A stretch of 64,000 nucleotides of DNA from Flavobacterium sp. ZT3R18 (GTDB taxonomy: Bacteria; Bacteroidota; Bacteroidia; Flavobacteriales; Flavobacteriaceae). The stretch is taken from NCBI RefSeq assembly GCF_007097385.1, contig NZ_VJZS01000018.1:1-64000 (forward strand), written 5' to 3'. Position 1 is the first letter of the stretch, and each line of letters starts with the position of its first letter. This document shows, piece by piece, positions 35,445 to 44,454 of this stretch. The translations under genes and the position numbers were made by a program. The notes beneath the pieces were generated by a model. That model worked only from the letters and a program-made list of their open reading frames with translations. It did no database searches and was not told the origin of the DNA.

Positions 35445-38400
35445 TTAAAAGGTTAGTTGAACACCAGCGGTAATGACCTTCAAGGGCGGTAAATACCCAT
35501 AGCTTGTAAATTCTGGATCTCCGTCTTCATACTTGGTAAAAGTCAATAGGTTTTGGCTTTGTACCATAATCTTGCACTGGGTGGTTTTTAAATTCAGTGG
35601 GAGATCAAAGGACAGTGCGATATTTTTGAGTCGAATGAATGAGGCATCGCTAATGGCCGCATCACTTTGGCTGTATAAATAATCGGCGGTAACGGCGGCA
35701 TCATTGTAGCCGATGGTATAGACCTGATATGGGCCAGTATCTCCGGGTTGTTGCCAACTGTTCAACATCTTTGTGGGCTGATTGGACATTTGACCTGCAA
35801 AACCCATCGGATAATTTAGATTTTGTTGTTTTACAAATTGAAACAAAAAGTCCAGTTTCCAACGCTTATAACTCAGTTGGTTTTGTAGTCCCCCAAAATA
35901 TGTGGGATTGAGATCAGCCACAGTTTGCCTGTCATCTGGGAATGAAATTTTACCGTCGTTGTTGACATCTTTAAATTGGTACACGCCTGTTTGCGGATCA
36001 AGACCCGTGAATTGGTATACCAATTGAATATTCAATGGCTCGTTGATGCGGTATTGCTCTTTATAGGATGATGCTTCCAAGCCCGGAAAACGCAACAGTT
36101 TGTTATGAGCTATTGTCCAGTTCAAACTCGTTGTCCAGTTGAAATTTTTAGTGTTGAAATTGACGGTACGCAAGGTAAATTCCAATCCCGTATTTTCGAC
36201 GGTAGCATCCAAATTGGACTGCAATACCGAAAATCCAGTGGTTCCTGCGAGTGGAACACCTACCAATTGATTGGAAGATTGATTGCTATACCAAGCTGCT
36301 GTTAAAAACAATCTGTCTTGCAAGAAACCGGTTTCAAGCCCTATTTCCATTTTTTTATTGGTTTCCCAACCAAAATCTGGATTGTATAAACGGGTAGGCT
36401 GTAGTCCAGTAACACCATTGTATTTGTTGCCTGATGAAGAATAGGTGTTTAAAAATTGATAATCTCCAATTTGGTCATTACCCGTTGTTCCATAACTGCC
36501 GCGAAGTTTACCGAAACTCAACCAAGAACTATTTTTAAGGAAAGCTTCATTAGAAAATAACCAAGCGGCGCCAACGGCTCCAAACAGGGCAAACTGATTG
36601 CCTGGGCCAAAACGACTGGAACCGTCGCGTCTTCCCGTAAGATTCAGAATGTAACGCTCTTGCCAATTGTAATTGAGTCGTCCGAAAAAAGCCTGATACT
36701 TGTAGACTATTTCATCATTCAGTAGTACTCGTACATTGTTGGCTGATGCCAAATCATAGATCAGACTGTTGGAGCTAAAGCCTGTCCCTGATTGAAAAAG
36801 GTGCGAAGTAATTTGATTTTGAAACGTTCCTCCCAACAGTATTGCGATTTTGCCTTTTCTTATCTCTTTTTCCCAGTTGATTTGCGGTTCCACTATCCAA
36901 GAAGAGCGATTGGTGTCGTTGCCATAAATACCCGAATAGGCGCTGGTGATACCGTAGGAAGGATTGTATATCGTGGAGGGGGAAATACGGCTTTCGGTGT
37001 GGCGCAGATCCGTAAACCCGAAACTGCTTTTGAGTACCAGTCCCGAAGCTATTTCATAGTTGAGCACCGTATTGGCCAATAAATCGTTGGTTTTGGATTC
37101 GAATTTGGATGCGAGGTTCCGCAATGGATTGTCCCAAGTGCCGCTCTCCCAGTTGAGATCGCCATTGACATCATACAAAGCGGGAGCATTGGGAGGAAGC
37201 GCACGGGCATCATAAGTGAAGTCAAATGCGGGTTGGTCATTATCCTGTACCGAATAATTGGCAGAGAGTGTCATTTTGAATTTATTGTCTTCGGAGCGGT
37301 GGTTCAGGCTAAACTGGGAACCTCCCAATTTGTACAGGAAATCCCCGGGGAACACCGTTGACTCTGTATGGTAATTCCCGCTGAACAGAAATTGCGTGGT
37401 TTCGGATCCTCCAGAAATTGTGCCTTGCAGTTCCGAAATTTGCGATGTTCCTCCTATGAGTTCTTCCTGCCAATTGGTATACCTGTTTTGATCCCAAGTC
37501 CCATTAATGTCGTAATCCCACGGTTGATAGGTAACTCCATCATTGGCAAAGGCTTTTGCCCGCATCGACAGGTATTGTTGGGTATTCATCAGTTTCATAA
37601 AAAAGGTTACTTGACCTGCTCCGGTTGATGCCGTGATGGTACATTTTGTTTTTCCTATTTTTCCTTTTTTGGTCGTCACCAAAACGACACCATTGGCACC
37701 TCTTGAACCATAAATAGAAGTGGCATCGGCATCTTTTAAGACTTCAATGCTTTCTATATTGTCTGGATTAATGTTGTTTAAAGGGCTGGTAACCGTCGGG
37801 AAAGTGGTGGAAGTTTGATTGTAGCCAATGGGGTCTGAAGAATAAGGGACACCATCAATGACGTATAAAGGCGCATTGGCACCAGGGCGGATGCTGTTCT
37901 GTCCCCGAATTTTTATCTCAAAGCCACCGCCCGGAACACCCGTAGTTTGGGTGATGCTTATTCCCGCCATCCGCCCCTGCATAGTAGCCAGTATATTGGT
38001 TACGGGTTGGGTTTCTATACTTTTGGAAGTGATTTTGGAAATACTACCCGTGCTTTGGCTATTCTTTACGGAATAATATCCCGCATTGATTTTGACTTCC
38101 TGCAGGGCGGTTGCATCTTCCTGTAGTTGTATGTTTATGACTGAGCGACCATCGATAGGAGTGCTTCTGGTTTTATAGCCCATGAAGGAATACACGAGTA
38201 TATCTTGCGGGTCAGCCAACATCGAGTATTTGCCATCAAAATCAGTAATTGTTCTAGTGGTTGATCCCTTTATGGTAATTGTCACTCCGGGTAATGGATT
38301 TTTTCCATCGGAAACGGTGCCGCTTATTTTTATTTGTTTAAAATGGTTTTGGTTAGCATGAAAAGGCCAGAATGGATTTCGTGCTTGTGCAGAGGGGCTG

Positions 38401-38471
38401 TATTGGTAGATACCGAAAATAAATAGATACCAAAGTACAGGCCAGCCCTTGTAGAATGAAAAATTTTTCAT
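35445..38471 (-). CDS. SusC/RagA-family TonB-dependent transporter
   Basis: This 1008-residue outer-membrane transporter has a signal sequence, a carboxypeptidase-D regulatory-like domain (GTVSDGKNPLPGVTITIKGS, then DILVYSFMGYKT), a plug domain (GVPGGGFEIKIRGQNSIRPG, then APLYVIDGVPY and DADATSIYGSRGANGVVLVT) and a 22-strand barrel ending in KVITAGVQLTF. It heads the operon SusC, SusD, S9 peptidase with 10- and 8-bp gaps. Its GC content looks higher than that of the defence region. Confidence 0.9.
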   Translation of the reverse strand: MKNFSFYKGWPVLWYLFIFGIYQYSPSAQARNPFWPFHANQNHFKQIKISGTVSDGKNPLPGVTITIKGSTTRTITDFDGKYSMLADPQDILVYSFMGYKTRSTPIDGRSVINIQLQEDATALQEVKINAGYYSVKNSQSTGSISKITSKSIETQPVTNILATMQGRMAGISITQTTGVPGGGFEIKIRGQNSIRPGANAPLYVIDGVPYSSDPIGYNQTSTTFPTVTSPLNNINPDNIESIEVLKDADATSIYGSRGANGVVLVTTKKGKIGKTKCTITASTGAGQVTFFMKLMNTQQYLSMRAKAFANDGVTYQPWDYDINGTWDQNRYTNWQEELIGGTSQISELQGTISGGSETTQFLFSGNYHTESTVFPGDFLYKLGGSQFSLNHRSEDNKFKMTLSANYSVQDNDQPAFDFTYDARALPPNAPALYDVNGDLNWESGTWDNPLRNLASKFESKTNDLLANTVLNYEIASGLVLKSSFGFTDLRHTESRISPSTIYNPSYGITSAYSGIYGNDTNRSSWIVEPQINWEKEIRKGKIAILLGGTFQNQITSHLFQSGTGFSSNSLIYDLASANNVRVLLNDEIVYKYQAFFGRLNYNWQERYILNLTGRRDGSSRFGPGNQFALFGAVGAAWLFSNEAFLKNSSWLSFGKLRGSYGTTGNDQIGDYQFLNTYSSSGNKYNGVTGLQPTRLYNPDFGWETNKKMEIGLETGFLQDRLFLTAAWYSNQSSNQLVGVPLAGTTGFSVLQSNLDATVENTGLEFTLRTVNFNTKNFNWTTSLNWTIAHNKLLRFPGLEASSYKEQYRINEPLNIQLVYQFTGLDPQTGVYQFKDVNNDGKISFPDDRQTVADLNPTYFGGLQNQLSYKRWKLDFLFQFVKQQNLNYPMGFAGQMSNQPTKMLNSWQQPGDTGPYQVYTIGYNDAAVTADYLYSQSDAAISDASFIRLKNIALSFDLPLNLKTTQCKIMVQSQNLLTFTKYEDGDPEFTSYGYLPPLKVITAGVQLTF

Positions 38472-38991
38472 AATATTGGATTAGTTAAATGAAATGTGAA
38501 TTTTATTGGCTATGGTCCTCTATTCTAGTTTGTCGACGGGAGTTAGAGGGCCTTTTTTTATTATACATCAAGTCAAAAGGGCAGATGTCTAAAAGGTGGT
38601 GTTTATTGATTTTGTTTTTTTATGGCATAGGCAGACGGGTTTTAAAGGGTTAAACCATTGCGAGACTATGAAAATGAAGAAGCGGTGCTAAGAATGTAAG
38701 AGGAGAATGTGACCAAAGATTAAAAAAATGGCGCAGAACTCAGCTTATTGACTTGAGGTACTGGAATACCGAGCAACAATAAGTGAGCCCACGCCATGGG
38801 ACGTGAGCATCGTACTTATCTTCTCGTTGCAAAAATTTCCAGTTTTCAAGTCGAGATTCTAAGCGAATGCTTCAAATATTTTTATATGAAGAAACGCAAA
38901 TGTATGTAATTGAAAGCAAATATAGTAAAATATTTCATAACGCGCCTCTTCGACCGCATTTATTTTTTGTTAATCATTTTACTTTGTTTAA
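38472..38991. other. Intergenic with long imperfect inverted repeat
   Basis: About 38744-38860 contains an imperfect inverted repeat with roughly 45-55-base arms: the left arm includes TTGACTTGAGGTACTGG and the right arm TTCCAGTTTTCAAGTCGA, with a centre GCCCACGCCATGGGACGTGAGC. It could be a structured leader, an attC-like relic or an element scar. No open frame was supported in this spacer. Confidence 0.45.
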
Positions 38992-39210
38992 ATGGAGGAT
39001 ATAGACGACATAATATGCGATTACATATATATTAATTGGGTTAAACCTCATAAGTCGCAACGCTCTTTTGGTTTGGATCATAATATTGACGAAAGCACAG
39101 TCAGAAAAATAAAAGAAAAGAATTACAATATTCCCGTTAAAACTCTCCATAAAATTTGTGAGGCTAGAAATATAAAGCTTTCAGAGTTTTTTAAGTTATT
39201 GGAATTGTAA
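38992..39210 (+). CDS. Small XRE-like HTH protein
   Basis: This 72-residue protein has a helix-turn-helix layout: SQRSFGLDHNIDESTVRKIK, then VKTLHKICEARNIKLSEFFK. The second segment is the usual end of Cro/C1-type repressors. It is monocistronic and followed at once by a hairpin terminator. The role is unknown. Confidence 0.65.
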   Translation: MEDIDDIICDYIYINWVKPHKSQRSFGLDHNIDESTVRKIKEKNYNIPVKTLHKICEARNIKLSEFFKLLEL

Positions 39211-39214
39211 AATA

Positions 39215-39245
39215 AAAAGATGCCAAAAAATAGGCATCTTTTTTA
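39215..39245 (+). terminator. Rho-independent terminator
   Basis: AAAGATGCC and GGCATCTTT form a stem followed by a T-rich tract, directly after the small HTH gene. The same GATGC/GCATC stem recurs at the head of the repeat at 47317. At 39265-39304 two copies of a 19-base direct repeat (ACTTATCAATTCGGGATTA and one variant) follow. Confidence 0.8.
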
Positions 39246-39354
39246 TTTTTTAGCAATTTCGGATACTTATCAATTCGGGATTAAAACTTATCAATTCAGG
39301 ATTATTTGAATTCATGCTAAAACAGTAGCCCTCTATGCGTTCTATATTTGAGGT

Positions 39355-39480
39355 ATGGAATGGTATGAAATATTAATCGTGATTGTAATTATCCCGGGGG
39401 GAGCTTATATACGAGGGAAGGTGTATGAGTTTAGGAAAAATTATCATTATAATGATAGTTGGAAGAATCGGAAAAGATAA
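39355..39480 (+). CDS. Candidate 41-residue single-pass membrane microprotein
   Basis: ATG 39355 to TAA 39480 encodes MEWYEILIVIVIIPGGAYIR followed by a basic tail ending WKNRKR. The N-terminal hydrophobic segment plus positive tail is typical of small inner-membrane proteins. It is followed by a hairpin-like segment with a T tract. No homologue is known to me; the call rests on composition and position just before the cassette array. Confidence 0.4.
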   Translation: MEWYEILIVIVIIPGGAYIRGKVYEFRKNYHYNDSWKNRKR

Positions 39481-39660
39481 AAGATGCTGTGAGGTGTCTT
39501 TTTTTATGCGTAATATTTTTCGTTATATTATGGTAAACCATAATACATAATTAAAACTATTTTGTATGTTTGGTACAGCACAGTAAAAAGCTATAATTTA
39601 GCACAAAGTCAACCTTATTTGGGTAGATTTAAGCTATTTTATGGCTGGTATAAATAAGTT
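39479..39660 (+). repeat. 182-bp repeat, copy 1, ending in attC-like site
   Basis: This segment, starting AAAAGATGCT and ending ATAAATAAGTT, is about 90% identical by eye to 47317-47497. It contains an incomplete terminator-like start and a common core (ATGGTAAACCATAATACATA, then TTTTGTATGTTTGGTACAGC). It ends in a small attC-like hairpin (39605-39663): AAAGTCAAC, then AAGCTATTTTATGGCTGG, then the GTTGTG junction. It marks the left end of cassette 1 and is candidate attC0. Confidence 0.6.
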
Positions 39661-39705
39661 GTGCGTCATGCTAAGGGACCTCATCACCAATAACAGACAT
39701 TAATT

Positions 39706-40773
39706 ATGACATTAAATAAGATATTAGTTTTTATCTTTTTGACAATTTTTTCTTCTTGCAACGGACAAGAAAAAAAAAATACACAAAAAGGTTCAAATAC
39801 TGCCAAACCAAGCCCTAAAGTAGTAAGAAACTTTAAGGCAGGTGCTATGGCTCCCGATTTTGACACTACATTAGTCAGCCAATATATCAGAAGTATTTTT
39901 CAGGATTCGAAAGGAAATTTATGGTTTGGTACATTAGGAGAAGGTGTTGTGAAATATGATGAAATAACGTTGACCTATTTTTCCAATCCTGATGGTTTTA
40001 TCAACAATACTGTTTATGCTATTAATGAAGATAAAAAAGGAAATCTTTGGTTTGGAACTGACCAAGGAGTTTATAAATATGATGGAAAAACCTTTCGAAA
40101 TTATAATCAAAAAGATGGACTGAGCCATATAGATATAAGTCGAAAAAGCATCCTTGTTGACAAATCGGGTTCTATTTGGGTAGGCACTCATGGTGGCGTT
40201 TTCCGATATAACCCAGCAGCCGATAGAAATAGTGGTCAAAGTTTTTCATTATTTAAGGAACTTCCTCCTATCAATGTTGCTGGCATTATGGAAGACAAAA
40301 GTGGCAACATTTGGTTTGCTTCGTCTGAAAATGGTGTCTTTCGCTATGATGGAAAAACAATTACCAATATTGCAGAAAAGGAAGGTTTGGGAGAGAACTA
40401 TGCGGGAGGCATAGCAGAGGATAAAGATGGAAATATGTGGTTTACTATGAAAAACGGCATTTGCAAATATGATGGAAAAACTTTAACGGAATACACCCCC
40501 AAAGACGGATTAGGTGGAACTGAATTTTGGGGCATAATTATCGAACAGTCGGGTATCATTTGGATTACGGCTCGAGGCAGTACTACAAGATTTGACCCTT
40601 CAATTCCCTTACCAAATGCGTTTACTGTGTTTACATCTGCAGACGGTTTTACTTGTTGTGTTCAAAGTATGTATCAAGACAGGTCAGGAAATATGTGGTG
40701 GGGTGCAGGCCAAGGTCTTTATCGCTTTAACGGCCATCGGTTTTATCAAGTGAAGCAGAATGGCCCGTGGTAG
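39706..40773 (+). CDS. Cassette 1: Reg_prop beta-propeller lipoprotein
   Basis: This 355-residue protein has a lipoprotein signal ending TIFSSCNGQ. It is followed by about seven repeats of the two-component-regulator propeller type, for example DSKGNLWFGTLGEGVVKYDE, DKSGSIWVGTHGGVFRYNPA and DRSGNMWWGAGQGLYRFNGH. It thus looks like the sensor propeller of a hybrid two-component system without membrane or kinase parts. It is the only gene of cassette 1 (39659-40960). Confidence 0.8.
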   Translation: MTLNKILVFIFLTIFSSCNGQEKKNTQKGSNTAKPSPKVVRNFKAGAMAPDFDTTLVSQYIRSIFQDSKGNLWFGTLGEGVVKYDEITLTYFSNPDGFINNTVYAINEDKKGNLWFGTDQGVYKYDGKTFRNYNQKDGLSHIDISRKSILVDKSGSIWVGTHGGVFRYNPAADRNSGQSFSLFKELPPINVAGIMEDKSGNIWFASSENGVFRYDGKTITNIAEKEGLGENYAGGIAEDKDGNMWFTMKNGICKYDGKTLTEYTPKDGLGGTEFWGIIIEQSGIIWITARGSTTRFDPSIPLPNAFTVFTSADGFTCCVQSMYQDRSGNMWWGAGQGLYRFNGHRFYQVKQNGPW

Positions 40774-40832
40774 TATTAACAAAATTTGACGACACAAGAG
40801 GTTTGAAGGGAAACAGGTGGAAAATAGCACGA

Positions 40833-40968
40833 ACGCACAACAGCTAGTAAGCAATAGTCGGGAATTTAGGCTTAACCAAAATTGGTTTTGTACTTGGAAA
40901 AATAGTGATTATCCGAAGTATTAGGATTATTAACCCCGACCATCGCCTACTAGCCAAACGTTAGCCGT
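40833..40968 (+). other. attC1-like recombination site
   Basis: The site opens with ACGCACAAC (40833), the exact reverse complement of the cassette 1 start GTTGTGCGT (39658-39666). The left arm AGCTAGTAAGCAATAGTCGGG pairs with the right arm CCCGACCATCGCCTACTAGCC. The site ends at the junction G-TTAGCCGT (40960-40968), which begins cassette 2. The middle contains GGCTTAACCAAAATTGGTTT. Confidence 0.8.
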
Positions 40969-41093
40969 CATTGTAAAGCGACACCATAAACATCAACCAA
41001 CAGAAAAAACTTTGAAAATTTTGTCCAATTTTAAAAACATCAATCGTCATAGAGTTGTAAACAAATAATTTTAACAATTTAAAAAGTAAAAAA

Positions 41094-41435
41094 ATGACAG
41101 AATTTATGATGATTTTCAGAAACGATTACAACCCATCGTTTAAACCTTCGCCAGAACAAATGCAAGCAAGCATTAAACAATGGCAAGATTGGATTGGAAG
41201 CATTGCAGCACAAGGAAAATTTTTGAGTACAAACCGTTTAGGTTTTGAAGGAAAAACCCTGAAACCAAACAGCGTAATTGCAGACGGACCTTATGCAGAA
41301 GTAAAAGAAATTGTTGGCGGTTACATTCTTGTAAAAGCAACTAACATTGATGAAGCTGTGAAATTGGCAGAAGGTTGTCCTATTCTTAACATTGGTGGAC
41401 ACGTAGAAGTTAGAAACGTTTTAAAAATCAACTAA
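41094..41435 (+). CDS. Cassette 2: YCII/DGPF-domain protein
   Basis: This 113-residue protein of the YCII/DGPF family has the core VIADGPYAEVKEIVGGYILV, where DGPY is the variant of the name-giving DGPF motif. Members of this family are the usual genomic partners of ECF42 sigma factors, and one lies two genes downstream. It overlaps the next gene by 1 bp (TAATG). Confidence 0.85.
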   Translation: MTEFMMIFRNDYNPSFKPSPEQMQASIKQWQDWIGSIAAQGKFLSTNRLGFEGKTLKPNSVIADGPYAEVKEIVGGYILVKATNIDEAVKLAEGCPILNIGGHVEVRNVLKIN

Positions 41436-41893
41436 TGGCACTACCTAATATTTTTACAGCAGGCGTTTCAGATAAAATAGTTGATAGAATTAATAATTTG
41501 AAACCTACAACACAAGCCAATTGGGGCAAAATGAATGTTTCACAAATGTTAGCTCACTGCAATGTTACTTACGAAATGACATTTGAAAACATCCACCCAA
41601 AACCAAATGCTTTTTTGAAATTTATATTTAAATTGATAGTAAAGAAGAAGGTTGTTACAGAGTTCCCTTATCAACACAATGGTAAAACAGCACCAGCATT
41701 TATTATTATTGGAAATAAAGATTTTGAAAACGAAAAAAATCGCTTGATAAATTACATTTCTAAAACACAAAAATTAGGCGAAAAACATTTTGACAATAAA
41801 GTATCTCATTCATTTGGTGTACTTTCAAAAACGGAATGGAGCAATATGTTTTACAAACATCTTGACCATCATTTAACCCAATTTGGAGTGTAG
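41435..41893 (+). CDS. Cassette 2: DUF1569 (DinB-like) protein
   Basis: This 152-residue protein belongs to DUF1569, a DinB/YfiT-like four-helix family with probable metal-binding histidines: NWGKMNVSQMLAHCNVTYEM near residue 30 and FYKHLDHHLTQFGV at the end. It overlaps the DGPF gene by 1 bp and precedes the sigma gene by 8 bp. A paralogue sharing most of its sequence is the first gene of cassette 4 (44751-45203). Confidence 0.8.
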   Translation: MALPNIFTAGVSDKIVDRINNLKPTTQANWGKMNVSQMLAHCNVTYEMTFENIHPKPNAFLKFIFKLIVKKKVVTEFPYQHNGKTAPAFIIIGNKDFENEKNRLINYISKTQKLGEKHFDNKVSHSFGVLSKTEWSNMFYKHLDHHLTQFGV

Positions 41894-41901
41894 ATTTATT
41901 A

Positions 41902-43131
41902 ATGGAAAAAGATGAATTAATACCACAACTTTTTAAAACAGAGTACAGAAAAATAATTTCTGTACTCTGTAAGTTGTTTGGTATTGTTCACATCGAAATT
42001 GCCGAAGATATTACAAATGACACTTTTTTATTAGCTTCGGAAACTTGGGGTTTAAAAGGTATTCCAGAAAATCCAACAGCTTGGCTATACATTGTTGCTA
42101 AAAACAAGACCAAAGACTGCTTCAAACGACACAAAACTTTTTCCGAAAAAATAGTTCCAGATTTTAAGTACAATCAAAAACAAAGCGAAGAAATTGAAGT
42201 TGATTTGTCAGTAAAAAACATAACAGATAGTCAATTGCAAATGATTTTTGCCATTTGCAATCCAACGATTCCAGCAGAAGCACAAATAGGTTTAGCATTA
42301 AGAATTCTTTGTGGTTTTGGAATTGACGAAATTGCTGAAGCATTTTTGACTAAAAAAGAAACCATCAACAAACGACTATTTAGAGCCAAAGAAAAACTGC
42401 GAACAGAAAATGTCAAAATTGAACTTCCGAATGAAAATGAAATAAACAAAAGATTAGAAACAGTATTGACAACGCTGTATTTATTGTTTAACGAAGGCTA
42501 TCATTCAAGCACACAGCAATCACATTTACGAAAAGAATTGTGTTTGGAAGCAATGCGATTAAACTATTTTCTTATTAAAAATGAAACCACTAATAAACCA
42601 ATCGTTAACGCTTTAATGGCTTTAATGTGCTTTCATTCATCGCGATTTGAAGCAAGAACAAATCAAATGGGCGAACCTATTTTGTATGAAGAGCAAAACA
42701 AGAGTTTATGGAACGAAGAACTTATTGAAAAGGGAAATTTCTTTTTAATTGAAAGTGCAAAAGGGCAAGAAATTTCAAAATACCATTTAGAAGCGTCTAT
42801 TGCATATTGGCATAGTACCAAAATAGAAAATTCAGGGAAATGGGAAAATATTTTACAATTATACAATCAATTACTGCAAATTGAATATTCGCCAATTACA
42901 GCATTGAATAGAACTTATGCAATTTCGAAAGTATTTGGAAAAGAAAAAGCAATACAAGAAGCAATAAAATTAGAATTAAACGAAAATCATTTTTATCATT
43001 CACTTTTAGGAAACCTAAATACTGATTTTGATAACAAAAAAGCAATTATTCATTTTGAAATGGCTTACAAACTTGCAAAATCAAATAATGATAAAATGAC
43101 AATAGAAAACCATTTAAAGAAACTAAAATGA
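41902..43131 (+). CDS. Cassette 2: ECF42-like RNA polymerase sigma factor
   Basis: This protein has 409 residues. The N-terminus holds sigma region 2 (FGIVHIEIAEDITNDTFLLA, then NPTAWLYIVAKNKTKDCFKR) and region 4 (ALRILCGFGIDEIAEAFLTK, then INKRLFRAKEKLR). The C-terminal 210-residue extension with TPR-like helices (LYLLFNEGYHSSTQQSHLRK, then LNRTYAISKVFGKEKAIQEA) is typical of the ECF42/DUF6596 group, which pairs with DGPF proteins and lacks an anti-sigma factor. It overlaps the following membrane-protein gene by 4 bp. It is an unusual gene to find as mobile cassette cargo. Confidence 0.85.
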   Translation: MEKDELIPQLFKTEYRKIISVLCKLFGIVHIEIAEDITNDTFLLASETWGLKGIPENPTAWLYIVAKNKTKDCFKRHKTFSEKIVPDFKYNQKQSEEIEVDLSVKNITDSQLQMIFAICNPTIPAEAQIGLALRILCGFGIDEIAEAFLTKKETINKRLFRAKEKLRTENVKIELPNENEINKRLETVLTTLYLLFNEGYHSSTQQSHLRKELCLEAMRLNYFLIKNETTNKPIVNALMALMCFHSSRFEARTNQMGEPILYEEQNKSLWNEELIEKGNFFLIESAKGQEISKYHLEASIAYWHSTKIENSGKWENILQLYNQLLQIEYSPITALNRTYAISKVFGKEKAIQEAIKLELNENHFYHSLLGNLNTDFDNKKAIIHFEMAYKLAKSNNDKMTIENHLKKLK

Positions 43132-43877
43132 TAGAAAATTTACCAACATACATTCCAATTATTTTCGGACTGACAACGGTTGCGACATTACTACTTTTCG
43201 TTTGGACAATTAGAAGTTCAAATTCCGAACTGACGAGAAAAAAATCAACATTTATATTTATCGGTTTGACAATTTGGTTGGTTATTCAAGCAGTTTTGAC
43301 TTTGAACAATATTTACAACACTGACACAAATTCCTTTCCGCCGAAAATAATGTTGATAGGAGTTCTTCCGACAATTTTGACAATTATTATGTTGTTTGCT
43401 ACTTCTAAAGGCAAACAATTCATTGACAATTTACCACTCCGAAACTTGACGTATTTAAACATTGTGAGAATTCCAGTTGAGATAGTTTTATTTTGGCTTT
43501 TTCTGAACAAAGCCATTCCTGAACTTATGACTTTTGAAGGACGAAACTTTGACATTATTGCAGGTATAACAGCACCATTTATTGCATACTTTGGTTTGAC
43601 AAAACTGAAAATTAGCAGAAAAGGAATTTTGATTTGGAACTTTATTTGTCTAGGGCTTTTAATAAATATTGTCGTGAATGCTTTATTTTCAGCACCTTCA
43701 CCAATGCAAAAATTTGCTTTTGAACAACCGAATATTGCGATTCTGAATTTTCCATTTAGTTGGTTGCCGACTTTTATAGTTCCAATCGTACTGTTTGGAC
43801 ATTTAACATCAATTAGACAATTATTAAAACGAAAAACGAACGAAAAAACGAACAAAAATAAAACAACGAACGGCTAG
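43128..43877 (+). CDS. Cassette 2: hypothetical integral membrane protein
   Basis: This 249-residue protein has about seven membrane segments, for example YIPIIFGLTTVATLLLFVWT, IFIGLTIWLVIQAVL, MLIGVLPTILTIIMLFA and WLPTFIVPIVLFGHL. It ends in a lysine- and threonine-rich tail. Its TAG stop lies inside the first arm of attC2, so the tail is partly encoded by the recombination site. No family was recognised. The 4-bp overlap ties it to the sigma gene. Confidence 0.6.
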   Translation: MIENLPTYIPIIFGLTTVATLLLFVWTIRSSNSELTRKKSTFIFIGLTIWLVIQAVLTLNNIYNTDTNSFPPKIMLIGVLPTILTIIMLFATSKGKQFIDNLPLRNLTYLNIVRIPVEIVLFWLFLNKAIPELMTFEGRNFDIIAGITAPFIAYFGLTKLKISRKGILIWNFICLGLLINIVVNALFSAPSPMQKFAFEQPNIAILNFPFSWLPTFIVPIVLFGHLTSIRQLLKRKTNEKTNKNKTTNG

Positions 43878-43998
43878 CAGGCGTTTGGCAATATGGCGGG
43901 TTTTGGGCTTAATTTGAAGCTGGTTTTGTATTTGTAAAGTCAGTGTTTAACCGAAAGTTTAGGCTTTCTTAATCCGCCACATCGCCAAGACGTTAGGC
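43870..43998 (+). other. attC2-like recombination site
   Basis: It opens with ACGGCTAGC, complementary at 8 of 9 bases to the cassette 2 start GTTAGCCGT. The left arm GGCGTTTGGCAATATGGCGG pairs imperfectly with the right arm CCGCCACATCGCCAAGACG. The middle has GGGCTTAATTTGAAGCTGG and TTTTGTATTTG. It ends at GTTAGGC (43992-43998), a perfect GTTRRRY core. Confidence 0.8.
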
Positions 43999-44021
43999 GT
44001 TAGTCAAAAAGAAAAAAACCG

Positions 44022-44420
44022 ATGAAAGAAATTGATAAAATAGCATTAATAAAAATTGAAAATGGCCAAATTTTAAGCACAAAATCAAAAGGTAAAAACA
44101 AATATTATATTCCAGGAGGTAAAAGAGAAAATAATGAAACCGACCAACAAACTTTAATCAGAGAAATTCAAGAAGAATTAAGTGTTGAAATAATAAATGA
44201 ATCTATTGAATATGTCGGAACGTTTAAAGCCCAATCACACGGAGCTATTGAGGGAGTAATTGTAAAAATGACGTGTTATAAAGCTAATTACATTGGAGAA
44301 CCGAAAGAGAATAATGAAATAGAAGAAATTAAATGGTTAAATTATACAGATTTAGATATAATATCGGAAGTTGATAAAATTATATTTAAACATCTGAAAG
44401 AAAACGGATTATTAATTTGA
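44022..44420 (+). CDS. Cassette 3: Nudix hydrolase
   Basis: This 132-residue protein carries the Nudix box GGKRENNETDQQTLIREIQE, followed by ELSVE, which fits G-x5-E-x7-REUXEE-x-GU with a relaxed last glycine. Such enzymes hydrolyse nucleoside diphosphates linked to another moiety. It begins 22 bp after the cassette junction and is the only gene in cassette 3. Confidence 0.85.
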   Translation: MKEIDKIALIKIENGQILSTKSKGKNKYYIPGGKRENNETDQQTLIREIQEELSVEIINESIEYVGTFKAQSHGAIEGVIVKMTCYKANYIGEPKENNEIEEIKWLNYTDLDIISEVDKIIFKHLKENGLLI

Positions 44421-44454
44421 GTCGAAATGGAAAATTAACTTGAAAAATGACCGA

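Noticed and set aside
38992..39600. Integron integrase gene at the left end of the array
   Set aside because: The only genes there are a 72-residue HTH protein and a 41-residue frame; neither has R-H-R-Y motifs. The full integrase at 52863 is of the integrative-element type and lacks evidence of an IntI patch.
43313..43855. 180-residue minus-strand frame
   Set aside because: It is opposite the cassette 2 membrane protein and shows no family motif; hydrophobic codons read backwards explain it.
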